In this document: piece after piece, positions 19,117 through 29,490 of the stretch
Position numbering within the stretch: the stretch's first letter is position 1
How the letters are laid out: the number at the start of each line of letters is the position of its first letter
Origin: RPQJ01 sp963746325
GTDB taxonomy: Bacteria; Pseudomonadota; Gammaproteobacteria; Steroidobacterales; Steroidobacteraceae
DNA: 64,000 bases
Reading direction: 5' to 3'
Assembly: GCA_963746325.1 (NCBI GenBank)
Contig: CAVVBC010000005.1
Location: forward strand, 372,001 to 436,000
Made by a program: the position numbers and the translations under genes
Notes under the pieces: generated by a model
Databases searched by the model: none
Seen by the model: only the letters and a program-made list of their open reading frames with translations
What the model was told of the DNA's origin: nothing

Positions 19117-20325
19117 TCACGTCCTTGGGGCCAGTTGCAGGGGTGTCTTGATGCGCGCGCCGAGCGTCAGCATTCCGGGCCAGGCCTGCGCCAGGCCGAC
19201 CAGGAGCATCGTGGTGTGCCGCTGCATCGCCAGGTGTGCGAAGCTCGCGGCAAACAGCAGCCGCGGCTCGAACTGCCGGCGCCACTGCGTCGCGTACCGG
19301 CGGGCGAGGTCGCGTTGCTGCGCCATCGCGGCACCGTTCGGCTTGCCGTGCGCCAGCAGGCAGTGTGTAAGCAGCCGTGCCGACTGCAGCGCCATGCTCA
19401 TGCCTTCGCCGATGATCGGATGCGCTTCGCCGGCAGCGTTGCCGATCCGGAACGGGCCGCCTGCCGCATCGACACGCACGCCAGGGTTGAGCGGCCCGGC
19501 GGCGAGCCAGGGACCGGTCCGGGTCGCAGGCTGCAGCGCGATGCGAACGCCGCGGCACTGGGCCTGCAGATACGCCTCGACGACCTCACCCGCGCGGACA
19601 CCCGGCGTGGCGAGTCGGCACGCTTCCAGCCGGTCGCGACGGATACAGCACGCCACGGTGGCCAGCCCGTCGTCGGCGACCACCATGCCGCCGTAGCCGC
19701 CGTCGACTGCCAGCACGGGCAGCAGGCCGTCGGCGAGATCTGCATTGCGGAAGTTCGCCTTGAACGCGAGCAGGTCTGCCGGACGCGGCGTCCGCCGTTC
19801 AACCTGGCGCGCCGATGGCAGCGCCTCCCACGAGCCGTGCGCATCGATCGCGACGCGCGCGCGCAGGACCTTCGACTGGCCCTGCGGCATTGCGTTGATA
19901 CGGCACTGCCAGTCGCCGGGCACGCCGTCGATCGCCTGCACGGACCATGGCTGCAGCACCTCGACACCCACGGCCCGTGCCCGCTCGAGCAGCAGCACGT
20001 CGAGCGTCTCGCGACCGAGCGCACGACCCCAGTGGTCCGTGCCCGCTGCGGGCCGCGGCAGGTCGGCTGTAATCGTGCGCTCACCGCTCATCAACGCGAC
20101 GCGGCGCAGCGCAGGTCCCGCCACGGCGTTGAACGCACCACCGATGCCGAGGTCGTCGAGCAGCGGCAGGTTGCTCGCCGCCAGGCACTCGCCGCAGACC
20201 TTGCGGCGCGGAAAGACTTCTTTCTCCACCAGCGTGACCGACCAGCCCGCGCGGGCCAGCAGGATCGCAGCAGCGGATCCGGCAGGACCGGCGCCCACGA
20301 TGACGGCGTCGCGCGTGGACTGCAT
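19117..20325 (-). CDS. FAD-dependent oxidoreductase (geranylgeranyl-reductase/hydroxylase type)
   Basis: 402 residues. FAD-binding Rossmann motif VIVGAGPAGSAAAILLARAG at residues 6-25, then the family motif PRRKVCGECLA and a second FAD contact FRIGNAAGEAHPIIGEGMSMAL. This family includes ring hydroxylases, halogenases and polyprenyl reductases. By analogy to the srsA-srsB-srsC alkylresorcinol operon of Streptomyces griseus it could hydroxylate a resorcinol ring to a quinol/quinone. The ATG at 20325 overlaps the methyltransferase stop (TGATG) and directly precedes the Rossmann motif, so it is preferred over a longer frame. Confidence 0.85.
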   Translation of the reverse strand: MQSTRDAVIVGAGPAGSAAAILLARAGWSVTLVEKEVFPRRKVCGECLAASNLPLLDDLGIGGAFNAVAGPALRRVALMSGERTITADLPRPAAGTDHWGRALGRETLDVLLLERARAVGVEVLQPWSVQAIDGVPGDWQCRINAMPQGQSKVLRARVAIDAHGSWEALPSARQVERRTPRPADLLAFKANFRNADLADGLLPVLAVDGGYGGMVVADDGLATVACCIRRDRLEACRLATPGVRAGEVVEAYLQAQCRGVRIALQPATRTGPWLAAGPLNPGVRVDAAGGPFRIGNAAGEAHPIIGEGMSMALQSARLLTHCLLAHGKPNGAAMAQQRDLARRYATQWRRQFEPRLLFAASFAHLAMQRHTTMLLVGLAQAWPGMLTLGARIKTPLQLAPRT

Positions 20326-21053
20326 CACTGCGTCCCGCCACGCGTCGCGCGGAAGCAGTGGAGGAATGCACCCGACGGCGCTTCCTGCAGACTCCAGCCC
20401 GACGTCCCCGGCCACAACGCCGAGAGCTCACGGCTGCGGAATCCTGCGTGCACGCTGAGCACTGCATCGCCGCGCGTGACGGCGTTGGCGCCGAGCAAGC
20501 CGATCAGGTGGCTGCCGGCGAGCGCCAGCCAGCTGCGGCGGGGTTCGCAGGCCAGCAACTCGCTGGTGCTCGCAGCGATTGCCCCGAGCACGCGGGTGAG
20601 TTCGGGACTGTCGAAGTGATGCAGGAACAGGTTCGCGATCACCACGTCCCAGCGGGACGCCGTACCGGACGTTGCGCTGGTGGTCGCACGTGTCCAGTCG
20701 AGTACGTCCATGACACTCGAACGTGCCGTCCAGCCGCAACGTGCATATTCTGCGACGGTTGCGTCCGCGACCAGCGCCTGGCGATCCAGCAGCGTCAGCT
20801 CGACGGCTGGCCACGCGGGTGCGAGCTCGCGCGCAACGCCGAGCAACAGGGTGCCGTCGCCGGCACCGAGTTCGAGCAAGCGCAGGGGTTGCCCCGGTGC
20901 GGGCACGATTTGCCGCAGGCTGCGCACGAGCGACGTGCGGGTGCGCATGAACCGGTGCACACGCTGCAGGTCACGACGCGAGCGCGCGGCCACCGGATCG
21001 GTCGGCGCCATGCCGTCCAGCAGTTCGTCCTGCACGCGCCGCGGCAGCTGCAT
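20325..21053 (-). CDS. class I SAM-dependent methyltransferase of the type III PKS operon
   Basis: 242 residues. SAM-binding motif I LRLLELGAGDGTLLLGVA (about residues 55-72), an acidic ribose contact in LTLLDRQ, and motif IV VVIANLFLHHFDSPEL. Probably methylates the PKS product or an intermediate; whether O- or C-methylation cannot be told. Coupled to both neighbours by TGATG overlaps; the start at 21053 was chosen for that reason. Confidence 0.87.
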   Translation of the reverse strand: MQLPRRVQDELLDGMAPTDPVAARSRRDLQRVHRFMRTRTSLVRSLRQIVPAPGQPLRLLELGAGDGTLLLGVARELAPAWPAVELTLLDRQALVADATVAEYARCGWTARSSVMDVLDWTRATTSATSGTASRWDVVIANLFLHHFDSPELTRVLGAIAASTSELLACEPRRSWLALAGSHLIGLLGANAVTRGDAVLSVHAGFRSRELSALWPGTSGWSLQEAPSGAFLHCFRATRGGTQ

Positions 21054-22111
21054 CACTGCACCTGCAGCAGCGCGCCGTAACAGCTGAAGCCGGCGCCGAA
21101 GGACGACAGCCACCAGTGGCCACCGGGCGCATCGTCCGCCAACGCCGCCGCGAGCACGAAGAAGACGAAGGCGCTCGACAGGTTGCCGTACTCGCGCAGC
21201 ATGGCCGCGCTGTAGCGCAGGTCGTTGGCGTCCAGGTCCAGCCGCTGCTCCAGCGCGACCAGCACGTCACGCCCGCCGGCGTGCATGATCCACGCCGTGA
21301 TGTCGTCGGTGGTGAGGCCGGCTCGGTCGAGAACCGTCGGCAACACCCGTGCCGCATACTCTGCCGCCAGCGCGGGCACGGCCCGCGTCAGGATGTTGCG
21401 CAGCATGCCCGCCCGCTGCTCGAACATCAGCGCTTTACGTTCGGCGGGCACGATCAACGACGCGCTGTCCAGCCACTCGACGCGCCTGCCGGTCGTGCGC
21501 GGCGACCGGGATAACACGGCCGCTCCGGCGCCATCGCCGAACAGGCACGCGCTGATCAGCACGCCCGGATCGTCGTCGAGGTACATCGCGGCGCTGCTCA
21601 CCTCGACGCAGACCGAGAGCACGTGCTCGCAGCGGGCGGTCGCGAGCAGGTTGCTGGCAAGTTGCAGGTTGGGCAGCGCCGCGGCGCAGCCGTGCCCGAC
21701 CAGGTCGTAGGCCTGCACGTCCGCGCGCAACCCTAACCGCTCGATCACGTAGCCGGAGAGGCCCGGGCAGAGATAGCCGGTGCAGGTGCTGACGATGACC
21801 GCGTCGATCTGCGCCGCTGCCAGTTCTGCCGTCTCGAGCGCGCGTGCGGCAGCGCGGGTGGCGAGCGCGGGAGCGTTGAGCAGGAAACGACGCGCCAGCG
21901 TGTCGGGATCGATCGTGAAGCAGTCGGCCAGCGCGTCGAGCGCCAGATGGCGCGTCTCGATCCCGTTGTCACGCTGCAGGACCGTGCGTGCGATCAGGTG
22001 CGAGCGCGCGTCAAGACGCCCGAACCAGTCGGATTCTTGGAAGGAGGCCAGGCATTCGGCCTTGGTATAGCTCGTCGTCGGGGTGGCTGTGCCTAGTCCG
22101 CTGAAGTACAT
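21053..22111 (-). CDS. type III polyketide synthase (chalcone/alkylresorcinol synthase family)
   Basis: 352 residues with the full Cys-His-Asn triad: Cys in YDLVGHGCAAALPNLQLA (about residue 145), His in WIMHAGGRDVL and Asn in REYGNLSSAFVFFVL. The pattern VSTCTGYLCPGLSGYVIE is typical of bacterial members. Such homodimers extend an acyl starter with malonyl-CoA and cyclise it, for example to resorcinols or pyrones. First gene of the operon. The 149-base gap to the divergent prmA must hold both promoters. Confidence 0.93.
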   Translation of the reverse strand: MYFSGLGTATPTTSYTKAECLASFQESDWFGRLDARSHLIARTVLQRDNGIETRHLALDALADCFTIDPDTLARRFLLNAPALATRAAARALETAELAAAQIDAVIVSTCTGYLCPGLSGYVIERLGLRADVQAYDLVGHGCAAALPNLQLASNLLATARCEHVLSVCVEVSSAAMYLDDDPGVLISACLFGDGAGAAVLSRSPRTTGRRVEWLDSASLIVPAERKALMFEQRAGMLRNILTRAVPALAAEYAARVLPTVLDRAGLTTDDITAWIMHAGGRDVLVALEQRLDLDANDLRYSAAMLREYGNLSSAFVFFVLAAALADDAPGGHWWLSSFGAGFSCYGALLQVQ

Positions 22112-22260
22112 CCATTCACCTGGCTCGACCGGATCGGGAAGAAATCGACTTTGATCCTGCCCGGCTGGCTGGTCTGTGCGGTATCGGACAGAGCCTCATT
22201 GCACCGGCCGGGCATTGCCCCGGACTGACCCTGCGCCGCGAAGCGCATAGACTCGCGGCC

Positions 22261-23247
22261 ATGCCTTTCCTGCAACTCAGCATCGACATCGGCGGGCGCG
22301 ATCCCGAGCCGTACGAGGACGCCCTGTTCGAGCTCGGCGCGCTGTCGGTCACGCTGCTCGACGCAGCCGACGATCCCGTGCTGGAGCCGGCACCCGGCGC
22401 GACGCCCCTGTGGCCGACGATCGTCGTGCGCGCCGTCTTCGCGGCGGACGCCGACGTCGACCTGGTGCGCATTGCGCTCGGCGCCACGCCCGGCCTCGAT
22501 CCGCTGCTGGTGGCCGAGCGGGCGCAGTTCGAAGCCGTGGCGGACCGCGCCTGGGAGCGGGAGTGGCTCAAGGACTTCAAGCCGATGCGGTTCGGGCGGC
22601 AACTCTGGGTGTGCCCCGGTGGCCAGCGACCGGATGCCGCAGCAACCGGGCCTGCAGGCGCGCTGGCGGCGAACCCGGCCGCAGTGATCCTCGAACTCGA
22701 CCCGGGCCTTGCGTTCGGCACCGGCACGCACGCCACGACCGCCTTGTGCCTCGAGTGGCTCGATGCGGGGGCCGCGGGCCTGGACGACGACGCGCAGGGT
22801 GCTGCGACCGGCTGGCTCGCCGGTGCCGACGTCATCGACTACGGCTGCGGGTCGGGCATCCTCGCCATCGCGGCCCTGTTGCTGGGAGCCAGGCGGGCCA
22901 TGGCCATGGACATCGATCCGCAGGCGCTGCTCGCCACGGGCCAGAACGCCGAGCGCAACGGGGTGCTGGACAGGGTCCACGTGACCGCCGACCCAGAGCT
23001 CGGTGGCGACGGTGCAGACGTCGTACTCGCCAACATCCTGGCTGGCCCACTCGTCGAGCTGGCGCCACTGCTGGCGCAGCGTACCCGGGCCGGCGGTCGC
23101 ATCGCCCTGAGCGGCCTGCTGCTCGAGCAGGCAGATGCCGTGACAGAGGCTTACCGCCCGTGGTTTGATATCGGCCTGGCTGGCGCACGTGACGGTTGGG
23201 GGCTGGTGACGGGTCGCCGTCGCGGGCAAGAAGACGCCCTGAAATAG
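22261..23247 (+). CDS. prmA: ribosomal protein L11 methyltransferase
   Basis: 328 residues. N-terminal L11-recognition domain, linker around REWLKDFKPMRFGRQLWVCP, LDPGLAFGTGTHATTALCLEWL and SAM motif VIDYGCGSGILAIAALLLGA, then VVLANILAGPLVELAP. Trimethylates L11 in the cytoplasm. Somewhat longer than E. coli PrmA (293) because of two Ala/Gly-rich insertions near residues 125 and 180. Followed by the DUF3426 gene 14 bases later, as in many gammaproteobacteria. Confidence 0.95.
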   Translation: MPFLQLSIDIGGRDPEPYEDALFELGALSVTLLDAADDPVLEPAPGATPLWPTIVVRAVFAADADVDLVRIALGATPGLDPLLVAERAQFEAVADRAWEREWLKDFKPMRFGRQLWVCPGGQRPDAAATGPAGALAANPAAVILELDPGLAFGTGTHATTALCLEWLDAGAAGLDDDAQGAATGWLAGADVIDYGCGSGILAIAALLLGARRAMAMDIDPQALLATGQNAERNGVLDRVHVTADPELGGDGADVVLANILAGPLVELAPLLAQRTRAGGRIALSGLLLEQADAVTEAYRPWFDIGLAGARDGWGLVTGRRRGQEDALK

Positions 23248-23261
23248 AACGATAACGAACG

Positions 23262-24861
23262 ATGTATTCCCAGTGTCCTGAGTGCCTCACGCGCTTTCGC
23301 GTCACGGCCGCCGCCTTGCGCGCGGCCCACGGCACCGTCCGTTGCGGACGCTGCGGCAGCGCCTTCGACGCCTTGCCGCGCCTCAGCGACACCCTGCAGG
23401 AAACCGACGCGGGCCAGGGTCCGGCCGAACCGGCCGAACTCGCCGCGGCGCACGGTCTCGCCGTCGCGACTGCTGCCGGGCTCATTGGCGAGCGGGCCGA
23501 CGACGTGCCCGAGTTCCAGTTCTCGACCGCCGACATCGAGAACGTTTTCATCGATGTGCGTGACTGGCAGAGCCGGTTCGGTACGTTCTCGTCCCCGGTG
23601 GCGGCAGGCGAAACGCGCAACCAGGCGTCGAGCGCTGAACTCGACCAGTTGCTCGAGGACGGCGACAACGAGCAAGCCACGGGGGATGCTGAAGGAGTGG
23701 CGGAAGCCGCCGAGCAGAAAGTCTGGGTGCATGAACCCGAGTCGATCGAAGACATCACGCTCGAGGGCGAGCGCATCCAGATCGAGGGTCTGGCGAACTT
23801 CGAAGAGGATTTCCTCGAGCGCGAAATAGAGAAGGAGCTCGAAGAGCAGCACCGCGCCGAGATCACCGGCTCGCAACGCTCGCAGCGCCCGCTGACCGAG
23901 CCCGACGGGACGACGATACCGCCGTTCGACGACGCCGTGCCGATGCCCGGCATCGAGCCGCTGCACGACCTCGACTCGACCGACGAATTCGCAGTCCTCG
24001 CACGACGAGTTTGGTGCGCTCGACATTGACGTCGCTGCAGCGAACGCCGCAGCGAGCGAACCGTTGCTGGACGAGCCTGCGGCGAAGGCCGCGGGGACAT
24101 CGTTCGATCGACCGGCCGGTGCAGCCGCGGTGCCGGCAATGCCCGCCGCGGTAGCCGCCGCAGCTGCGGGCCTGGCGCAGGAGAGTCTGGCGCCGAGGGC
24201 GCCAGCCCCCTGGCGCCGGTTTCCGGAGCCGGCGCCCTCGACTGCCGACGACGACGCCGAACTCGATCCGGACCTGGCCGACGAGCTCGCCAGCGCCGCC
24301 AGTGCGCGCGGGTCGAGTTGGGCCTGGGGTGTGGGCTCGTTCCTGCTCGCGCTGCTGATTTCAGCGCAACTGGTCCATCATTTCCGGCTGCAGCTCGCGC
24401 GCGACCCCAGCATCGGCCCCACCCTGCGCGCAGCCTACGAACAAATCGGGCGGCCCCTGCCGCCGAACTGGAGCCTGTCGGCATTCGAGCTGCGCCAGTG
24501 GGGCGCGAACGATTCCGCCCCCACGGCAGCGGGCGCAATGACCGTGCGTGCGAGCATTCGCAACGGCGCGGCCTTTCCGCAGCCGATGCCGATGTTGCGG
24601 CTCGAACTCGAAGACCGCTTCGGCAGCACCGTGGCCCGCCGCGATTTTGCGCCCCGTGAATACCTGAAAGACGCTGCCCAGGCCGGCCGGCGCCTCGAGC
24701 CCAATGCGGTGACCGAAGCCGAACTCGCCATCGCCGAGGTCAGCGCGGAAGCCGTCGGTTACCGGCTCGATGTCTGCCTGCGAGAAGAGGCCGGCACCGT
24801 GCGTTGCGCCCAGGACACCGGAAGCGACTCCGCCGCGCCAGCGAGCCAGGCGTCGCAGTGA
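23262..24861 (+). CDS. zinc-ribbon (MJ0042) plus DUF3426 membrane protein, one frame break
   Basis: About 532 residues once joined. The N-terminus carries a zinc ribbon, CPECLTRFRV ... VRCGRCGSAFDALPRL. A long acidic, low-complexity middle follows, then one membrane segment (WGVGSFLLALLISAQLVHHF) and a periplasmic DUF3426 domain (ALFELRQWG-like, VRASIRNGAAFPQPMPMLRLEL). The break is one extra base near 23996 (CCTC), after which the frame reads HDEFGALDID. The gene sits between prmA and dusB, a common position for this family. Function unknown; it may sense or scaffold at the membrane. Confidence 0.82.
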
Positions 24862-25905
24862 ACGACTCCGCGACGCAACCGGCGAGCGGGCCCGCCGCGT
24901 CCGCCGCGCCGCTTCCGATCGTGATCGGGCCCTACCGCCTGGCGGGCCACGCGCTGCTCGCACCGATGGCGGGCGTCACCGACCTGCCGTTTCGCCGCCT
25001 GTGCCGTCGGCTCGGCGCGGCGCTCGCCGCGGGCGAAATGATCGCCGCGGATCCGCGGCTGTGGGACACCGCGGAATCGCGCCGTCGACGCGATCACACG
25101 GACGAGCCGGAACCGCGCGTCGTGCAGATCGCGGGCGGCGATCCGGACTTCATGGCCGATGCGGCGCGACGCAACGTCGACGCCGGCGCGCAGATCATCG
25201 ACATCAACATGGGATGCCCGGCGAAGAAAGTCTGCAACAAGGACGCCGGCTCCGCGCTGCTGCGCGACGAGAGCCACGTGGCGGCCATCCTGACTGCGAC
25301 CGTGAACGCCGTCGATGTGCCCGTCACGCTCAAGATCCGCACCGGATGGGCGCCGGATCAACGCAATGCGGTGAACATCGCGCGCATCGCGGAGCAGGCC
25401 GGCATCCAGGCACTCGCCGTGCACGGGCGGACGCGCGCCTGCCGGTTCGACGGCACCGTCGAGTACGCAACCATTGCTGCGGTGAAACAATCCGTGCGCA
25501 TCCCGGTGTTCGCCAATGGCGACATCGATTCGCCGGCCAAGGCGCTCGCCGTGCTGCGGGCGACGGGCGCGGACGGAATCATGATTGGCCGCGCAGCGCA
25601 AGGCCGTCCGTGGATTTTTTCGGAGATCGACGCCTTGTTGCTCGGGACGGGTGCAGGCGCCTCCTGCCATCCCGGAGGTGCGTGATATCATGCTCACGCA
25701 CCTGCGCGATTTGTACGAATTCTACGGCGCCGAGTCCGGCGTCAGGATCGCGCGCAAGCACATCGGATGGTATTGCTCGGGACGCCCGCACGCTCAGGCG
25801 TTCCGTCAGTCCGTCATGCAGGCAGTGTCGGCCGCGGCACAGGTCTCGCAGGTGCAAGACTACTTCGACGCGCTGGAAGAAACCGGGGCCGCCGCGGCTG
25901 CCTGA
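24858..25905 (+). CDS. dusB: tRNA dihydrouridine synthase DusB, one frame break
   Basis: FMN enzyme that reduces uridines in the tRNA D-loop. First frame: LLAPMAGVTDLPFRRLCR, DINMGCPAKKVCNKDAGSALL with the catalytic Cys, VHGRTRACRFDG and GADGIMIGRAAQGRPWIF. One extra G near 25644-25653 breaks the frame; the remainder reads APPAIPEVRDIMLTHLRD and ends EETGAAAAA. Joined length is about 348, a little above the usual 320-330. The GTG at 24858 overlaps the preceding stop (GTGA). The dusB-fis pair is a classic gammaproteobacterial operon. Confidence 0.92.
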
Positions 25906-25956
25906 CGTTCTTGCAGTCGCGCCGCGGCACGACGAACGGAACAGAGGTGGCCCGCC

Positions 25957-26259
25957 ATGGTGGCGCGCAGCAAGCAAACACACACCCGGCGCGAACCCAG
26001 GCCGGCGAGCCATGCGGTCAACGGTCACGCCGTGCCGCTGCGATCCCTCACCGAACAGGCGCTCGACAGCTATTTCGCGACGCTCAACGGCCACGCGCCC
26101 GGTCATCTCTATGACCTGGTGATGCGCGAGGTGGAAGAGCCGCTGTTCCGCGCGGTGCTCGACTACTCAGCCGGCAACCAGAGCCGCGCCGCCGACATCC
26201 TCGGCATCAATCGCGGCACGCTGCGCAAGAAACTCCGCGTCTACGGCATCGGAGGCTGA
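25957..26259 (+). CDS. fis: DNA-binding protein Fis
   Basis: 100 residues, a nucleoid-associated protein that bends DNA and activates rRNA and other promoters. The C-terminal half is the recognisable part: LYDLVMREVEEPLFRAVLDY, then the helix-turn-helix NQSRAADILGINRGTLRKKL. Follows dusB by 51 bases and precedes purH by 7 bases. The N-terminal 30 residues are basic and unlike E. coli Fis, as is common outside enterics. Confidence 0.93.
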   Translation: MVARSKQTHTRREPRPASHAVNGHAVPLRSLTEQALDSYFATLNGHAPGHLYDLVMREVEEPLFRAVLDYSAGNQSRAADILGINRGTLRKKLRVYGIGG

Positions 26260-26266
26260 AGCCACC

Positions 26267-27852
26267 GTGAACTCACCGATCCAGCGCGCGCTCATCAGCG
26301 TATCCAACAAGGAAGGCCTGCTCGAGTTCGCGCACGAACTCGCGCGCCGCGGCATCCAGATCCTGTCGACCGGCGGCACGGCGCAGGCTGCTGCGCGGCG
26401 ACGGGATCGACGCCATCGACGTCTCCGCCGTGACGGGCTTCCCCGAAATCATGGACGGTCGCGTCAAGACGCTGCACCCGAAGATCCACGGCGGGCTGCT
26501 CGGCCGCCGCGGCACCGATGACGCCGTCATGCGCGAGCACGGTATCGAGGCGATCGACCTGGTCGTCGTCAACCTCTACCCGTTCGCTGCGACGATCGCC
26601 AAGCCCGGCTGCACGTTCGAAGACGCCGTCGAGAACATCGATATCGGCGGACCCGCGATGGTGCGGGCGTCGGCCAAGAACCACGATCGCGTCGCCATCG
26701 TGGTCGATCCGCTCGACTACGGCTCGGTGCTCGCCGAGATGGATCGCGACGATGGCGCCGTCAGCGCCGCCACGCGACTGCGACTCGCGGCCAAGGCCTA
26801 CGCGCACACGGCGCAGTACGACGCGATGGTCGCCTCGTACCTGTCGGACGCGGTCCGCTCCAGCGGCAGCAACGCCGGCTACGGCGTCGGGCGGGTTCCC
26901 CGACCTGCTGCCGCTGCAGTTTCGCAAGCGGCTCGACCTGCGCTACGGCGAGAATCCGCACCAGCAGGCTGCCTTCTACGTGGCGAACGATGCGCAGGGC
27001 GCCAGCGTCGGTTCGGCATCGCAGCTGCAGGGCAAGGAACTCTCGTTCAACAACCTGGCCGACGCCGACACCGCGCTCGAATGCGTGCGGCAGTTCGAGG
27101 CTCCGGCCTGCGTCATCGTCAAGCACGCGAATCCGTGCGGCGTCGCAGTGGCAGGCTCGATCCGCGAAGCCTACGACAGCGCCTACCGCACCGACACGAC
27201 GTCGGCCTTCGGCGGGATCATCGCGTTCAACCGTCCGCTCGACGCGGCGACGGCCAGCGCGATCGTCGAACGCCAGTTCGTCGAGGTGATCATCGCGCCT
27301 GCGGTCGAGCCCGAGGCGCGCGATGTCTGCGCCAAGAAAGAGAACGTGCGTCTGCTCGTCACGGGCCCGTTCACTCCCAGCAACAGCCGCGTCGAGATGC
27401 GCAGCGTCAACGGCGGGCTGCTGGTACAGACCCGCGATCTCGGCATGGTCGCGCCGGCGGATTTCAAGGTGGTCACCAGGCGCGCACCCACGGGGCAGGA
27501 GCTGCTCGACCTCACCTTCGCCTGGCAGGTCTGCAAATACGTGAAGTCGAACGCGATCATCTTCGCGCGCGACGGCATGACCATCGGCATCGGCGCGGGC
27601 CAGATGAGCCGCGTGTACAGCACGCGCATCGCGGCCATGAAGGCGCGTGACGGCGGCCTCGAACCCGCCGGATCGGCGATGGCCTCCGACGCCTTCTTCC
27701 CGTTCCGCGACGGACTCGACGCCGCGGCCGAGCACGGCATCAAGGCCGTGATCCAGCCTGGCGGCTCGATGCGCGACGCCGACGTGATCGCGGCCGCCGA
27801 CGAGCACGGCATCGCCATGGTCTTCACCGGCATGCGGCACTTCCGGCACTGA
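26267..27852 (+). CDS. purH: bifunctional AICAR formyltransferase/IMP cyclohydrolase, two frame breaks
   Basis: Last two steps of IMP synthesis. The N-terminal cyclohydrolase part starts IQRALISVSNKEGLLEFA, continues VTGFPEIMDGRVKTLHPKIH and DLVVVNLYPF, and the C-terminal formyltransferase part has LRYGENPHQQAAFY, IVKHANPCGVAVA and FFPFRDGLDAAAEHGI. The first break is an extra G at 26386-26387 (between TAQ and LLRGDGIDAID), the second an extra G at 26889-26891 (before GFPDLLPLQF). Corrected length is 527 residues, as expected. GTG start at 26267. Stop overlaps purD (TGATG). Confidence 0.93.
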
Positions 27853-29135
27853 TGAAGGTCCTCATCATCGGCTCGGGTGGCCGCGAACACGCACTGGCCT
27901 GGAAGGTTGCGCAGTCACCGCGCGTTGCGCGGATCTTCGTCGCACCGGGCAACGCGGGCACGCGGCTCGAGCCCAACACGACCAACGTCGACATTGCTGC
28001 GGACGACGTCCCTGCCCTGCTCGCCTTTGCCCAGCGCGAGCAGGTCGACCTGACCATCGTCGGCCCCGAAGGCCCGCTGGTCATCGGCTTGTGCGACGCA
28101 TTTGCCGCAGCCGGTTTGCGTTGCTTCGGGCCGAGCAAGCTCGCCGCGAGGCTCGAGGGCTCCAAGGCCTTCACCAAGGATTTCCTGCAGCGGCACGGCA
28201 TTCCCACCGCTGCCTACGCCAAGTTCACGCGCGCAAGTTTCGATGCCGGATGGGTGCGTGCGCAGAAGGCGCCGCTCGTCGTCAAGGCCGATGGCCTCGC
28301 CGCCGGCAAGGGCGTGATCATCTGCGCCACCGTCGAGGAAGCCGTGCAGGCCGCCACCGACATGTTCGCGGGCCGCTTCGGCAAGGCGGGCGATCTCGTG
28401 GTCGTCGAGGAATTCCTCGAGGGCGAGGAAGCGAGCTTCATCGCCATGGTCGACGGCAGGAACGTGCTGCCGCTCGCCACGTCGCAGGACCACAAGCGCC
28501 TGCGCGACGCCGACGAAGGCCCCAACACCGGCGGCATGGGCGCGTATTCGCCCGCACCGGTCGTCACTCCCGCGATGCACGATCGCATCATGCAGGAAGT
28601 GATGCTGCCCACCGTGGCGGCCCTGGCGCGCGAAGGCACGCCGTACCTCGGTTTCCTGTATGCCGGCATCATGATCCATCCCGACGGCACGCCCAACGTG
28701 CTCGAGTTCAACTGCCGCTTCGGCGATCCGGAGACGCAGCCGATTCTTGCGCGCATGCGCTCGGATCTCACCTCGCTGTGCGAATACGCGCTCGACGGCA
28801 AGCTCGAGGGCGTCGAAGTCGACTGGGATCCGCGCGCCGCCGTGGGCGTGGTGATGGCTGCAGGCGGCTATCCCGACGACGTGCGCAAGGGCGATGAAAT
28901 CCGCGGCCTCGACTCGGCCGCGAAGATGCCCGGCAAGGTGTTTCATGCCGGCACCACGCTCAACGCCGCCGGCCAGGTCGTGACGAGCGGTGGCCGCGTG
29001 CTGTGCGCGGTGGGCCTGGGCACCACGGTGCGGGCGGCGCAGAAACAGGCCTACGAACTCGCCGGCACGATCTGCTGGGAAGGCCTGCAATATCGCAAGG
29101 ACATCGGGTTTCGCGCGATCGCGCGAGAATCGTAG
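27852..29135 (+). CDS. purD: phosphoribosylamine-glycine ligase
   Basis: 427 residues, ATP-grasp enzyme of purine synthesis (PRA + glycine + ATP to GAR). Motifs: MKVLIIGSGGREHALAWK at the start, TIVGPEGPLVIGL, FGPSKLAARLEGSKAFTKDF, VKADGLAAGKGVIIC and FNCRFGDPETQPILARM. Full length and unbroken. Start overlaps the purH stop. A composite palindromic element lies directly downstream (29182-29352). Confidence 0.97.
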   Translation: MKVLIIGSGGREHALAWKVAQSPRVARIFVAPGNAGTRLEPNTTNVDIAADDVPALLAFAQREQVDLTIVGPEGPLVIGLCDAFAAAGLRCFGPSKLAARLEGSKAFTKDFLQRHGIPTAAYAKFTRASFDAGWVRAQKAPLVVKADGLAAGKGVIICATVEEAVQAATDMFAGRFGKAGDLVVVEEFLEGEEASFIAMVDGRNVLPLATSQDHKRLRDADEGPNTGGMGAYSPAPVVTPAMHDRIMQEVMLPTVAALAREGTPYLGFLYAGIMIHPDGTPNVLEFNCRFGDPETQPILARMRSDLTSLCEYALDGKLEGVEVDWDPRAAVGVVMAAGGYPDDVRKGDEIRGLDSAAKMPGKVFHAGTTLNAAGQVVTSGGRVLCAVGLGTTVRAAQKQAYELAGTICWEGLQYRKDIGFRAIARES

Positions 29136-29181
29136 CTCGCAGCAAGGCAGTCGCGAGCCAGTCCAAGGCTGCTGCTCGCAC

Positions 29182-29352
29182 GCTCTTCCCGGACTTGGAA
29201 GGACAGGCACGCGGCAGTCACAGGCAGCCGGTCGGACATTCTTCCCGGGCTTGGAAAGGCAGACACGCGCCCGGGAAGAATGTCCGACCGGCTGCCTGTG
29301 AGTCGGCGCCTGAGCGAGTTCCCGGGCCTGCCCGGGAACGTCGCACGGCGCA
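29182..29352 (-). repeat. composite palindromic element, copy 1 (after purD)
   Basis: Read on the minus strand it contains, in order: a small hairpin (29318-29339, GTTCCCGGGC/GCCCGGGAAC, 2-base loop) inside a conserved flank GCGCCGTGCGA...CTCGCTCAGGCGC; a long hairpin with 32-bp perfect arms (29218-29249 and 29270-29301) around the 20-base loop CGCGTGTCTGCCTTTCCAAG (29250-29269); and a degenerate second copy of the loop (29194-29213, 3 mismatches). The whole is shared with copy 3 at 31053-31211. No known repeat family is recognised. The rest of the 29136-29490 gap holds nothing else I can assign. Confidence 0.9.
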
Positions 29353-29490
29353 TCAGCATCCTGCCGAAGCGCGCGGCGACGATGCATTTCGCTGCCCCAC
29401 GGACCGCCGAACTCCTACAGACCGCGCTGCACTCCCGCCGTACAACTTGCGCTCCCCGTCATTGCGGGACGCAGCAGCAGGAGTACGAGC

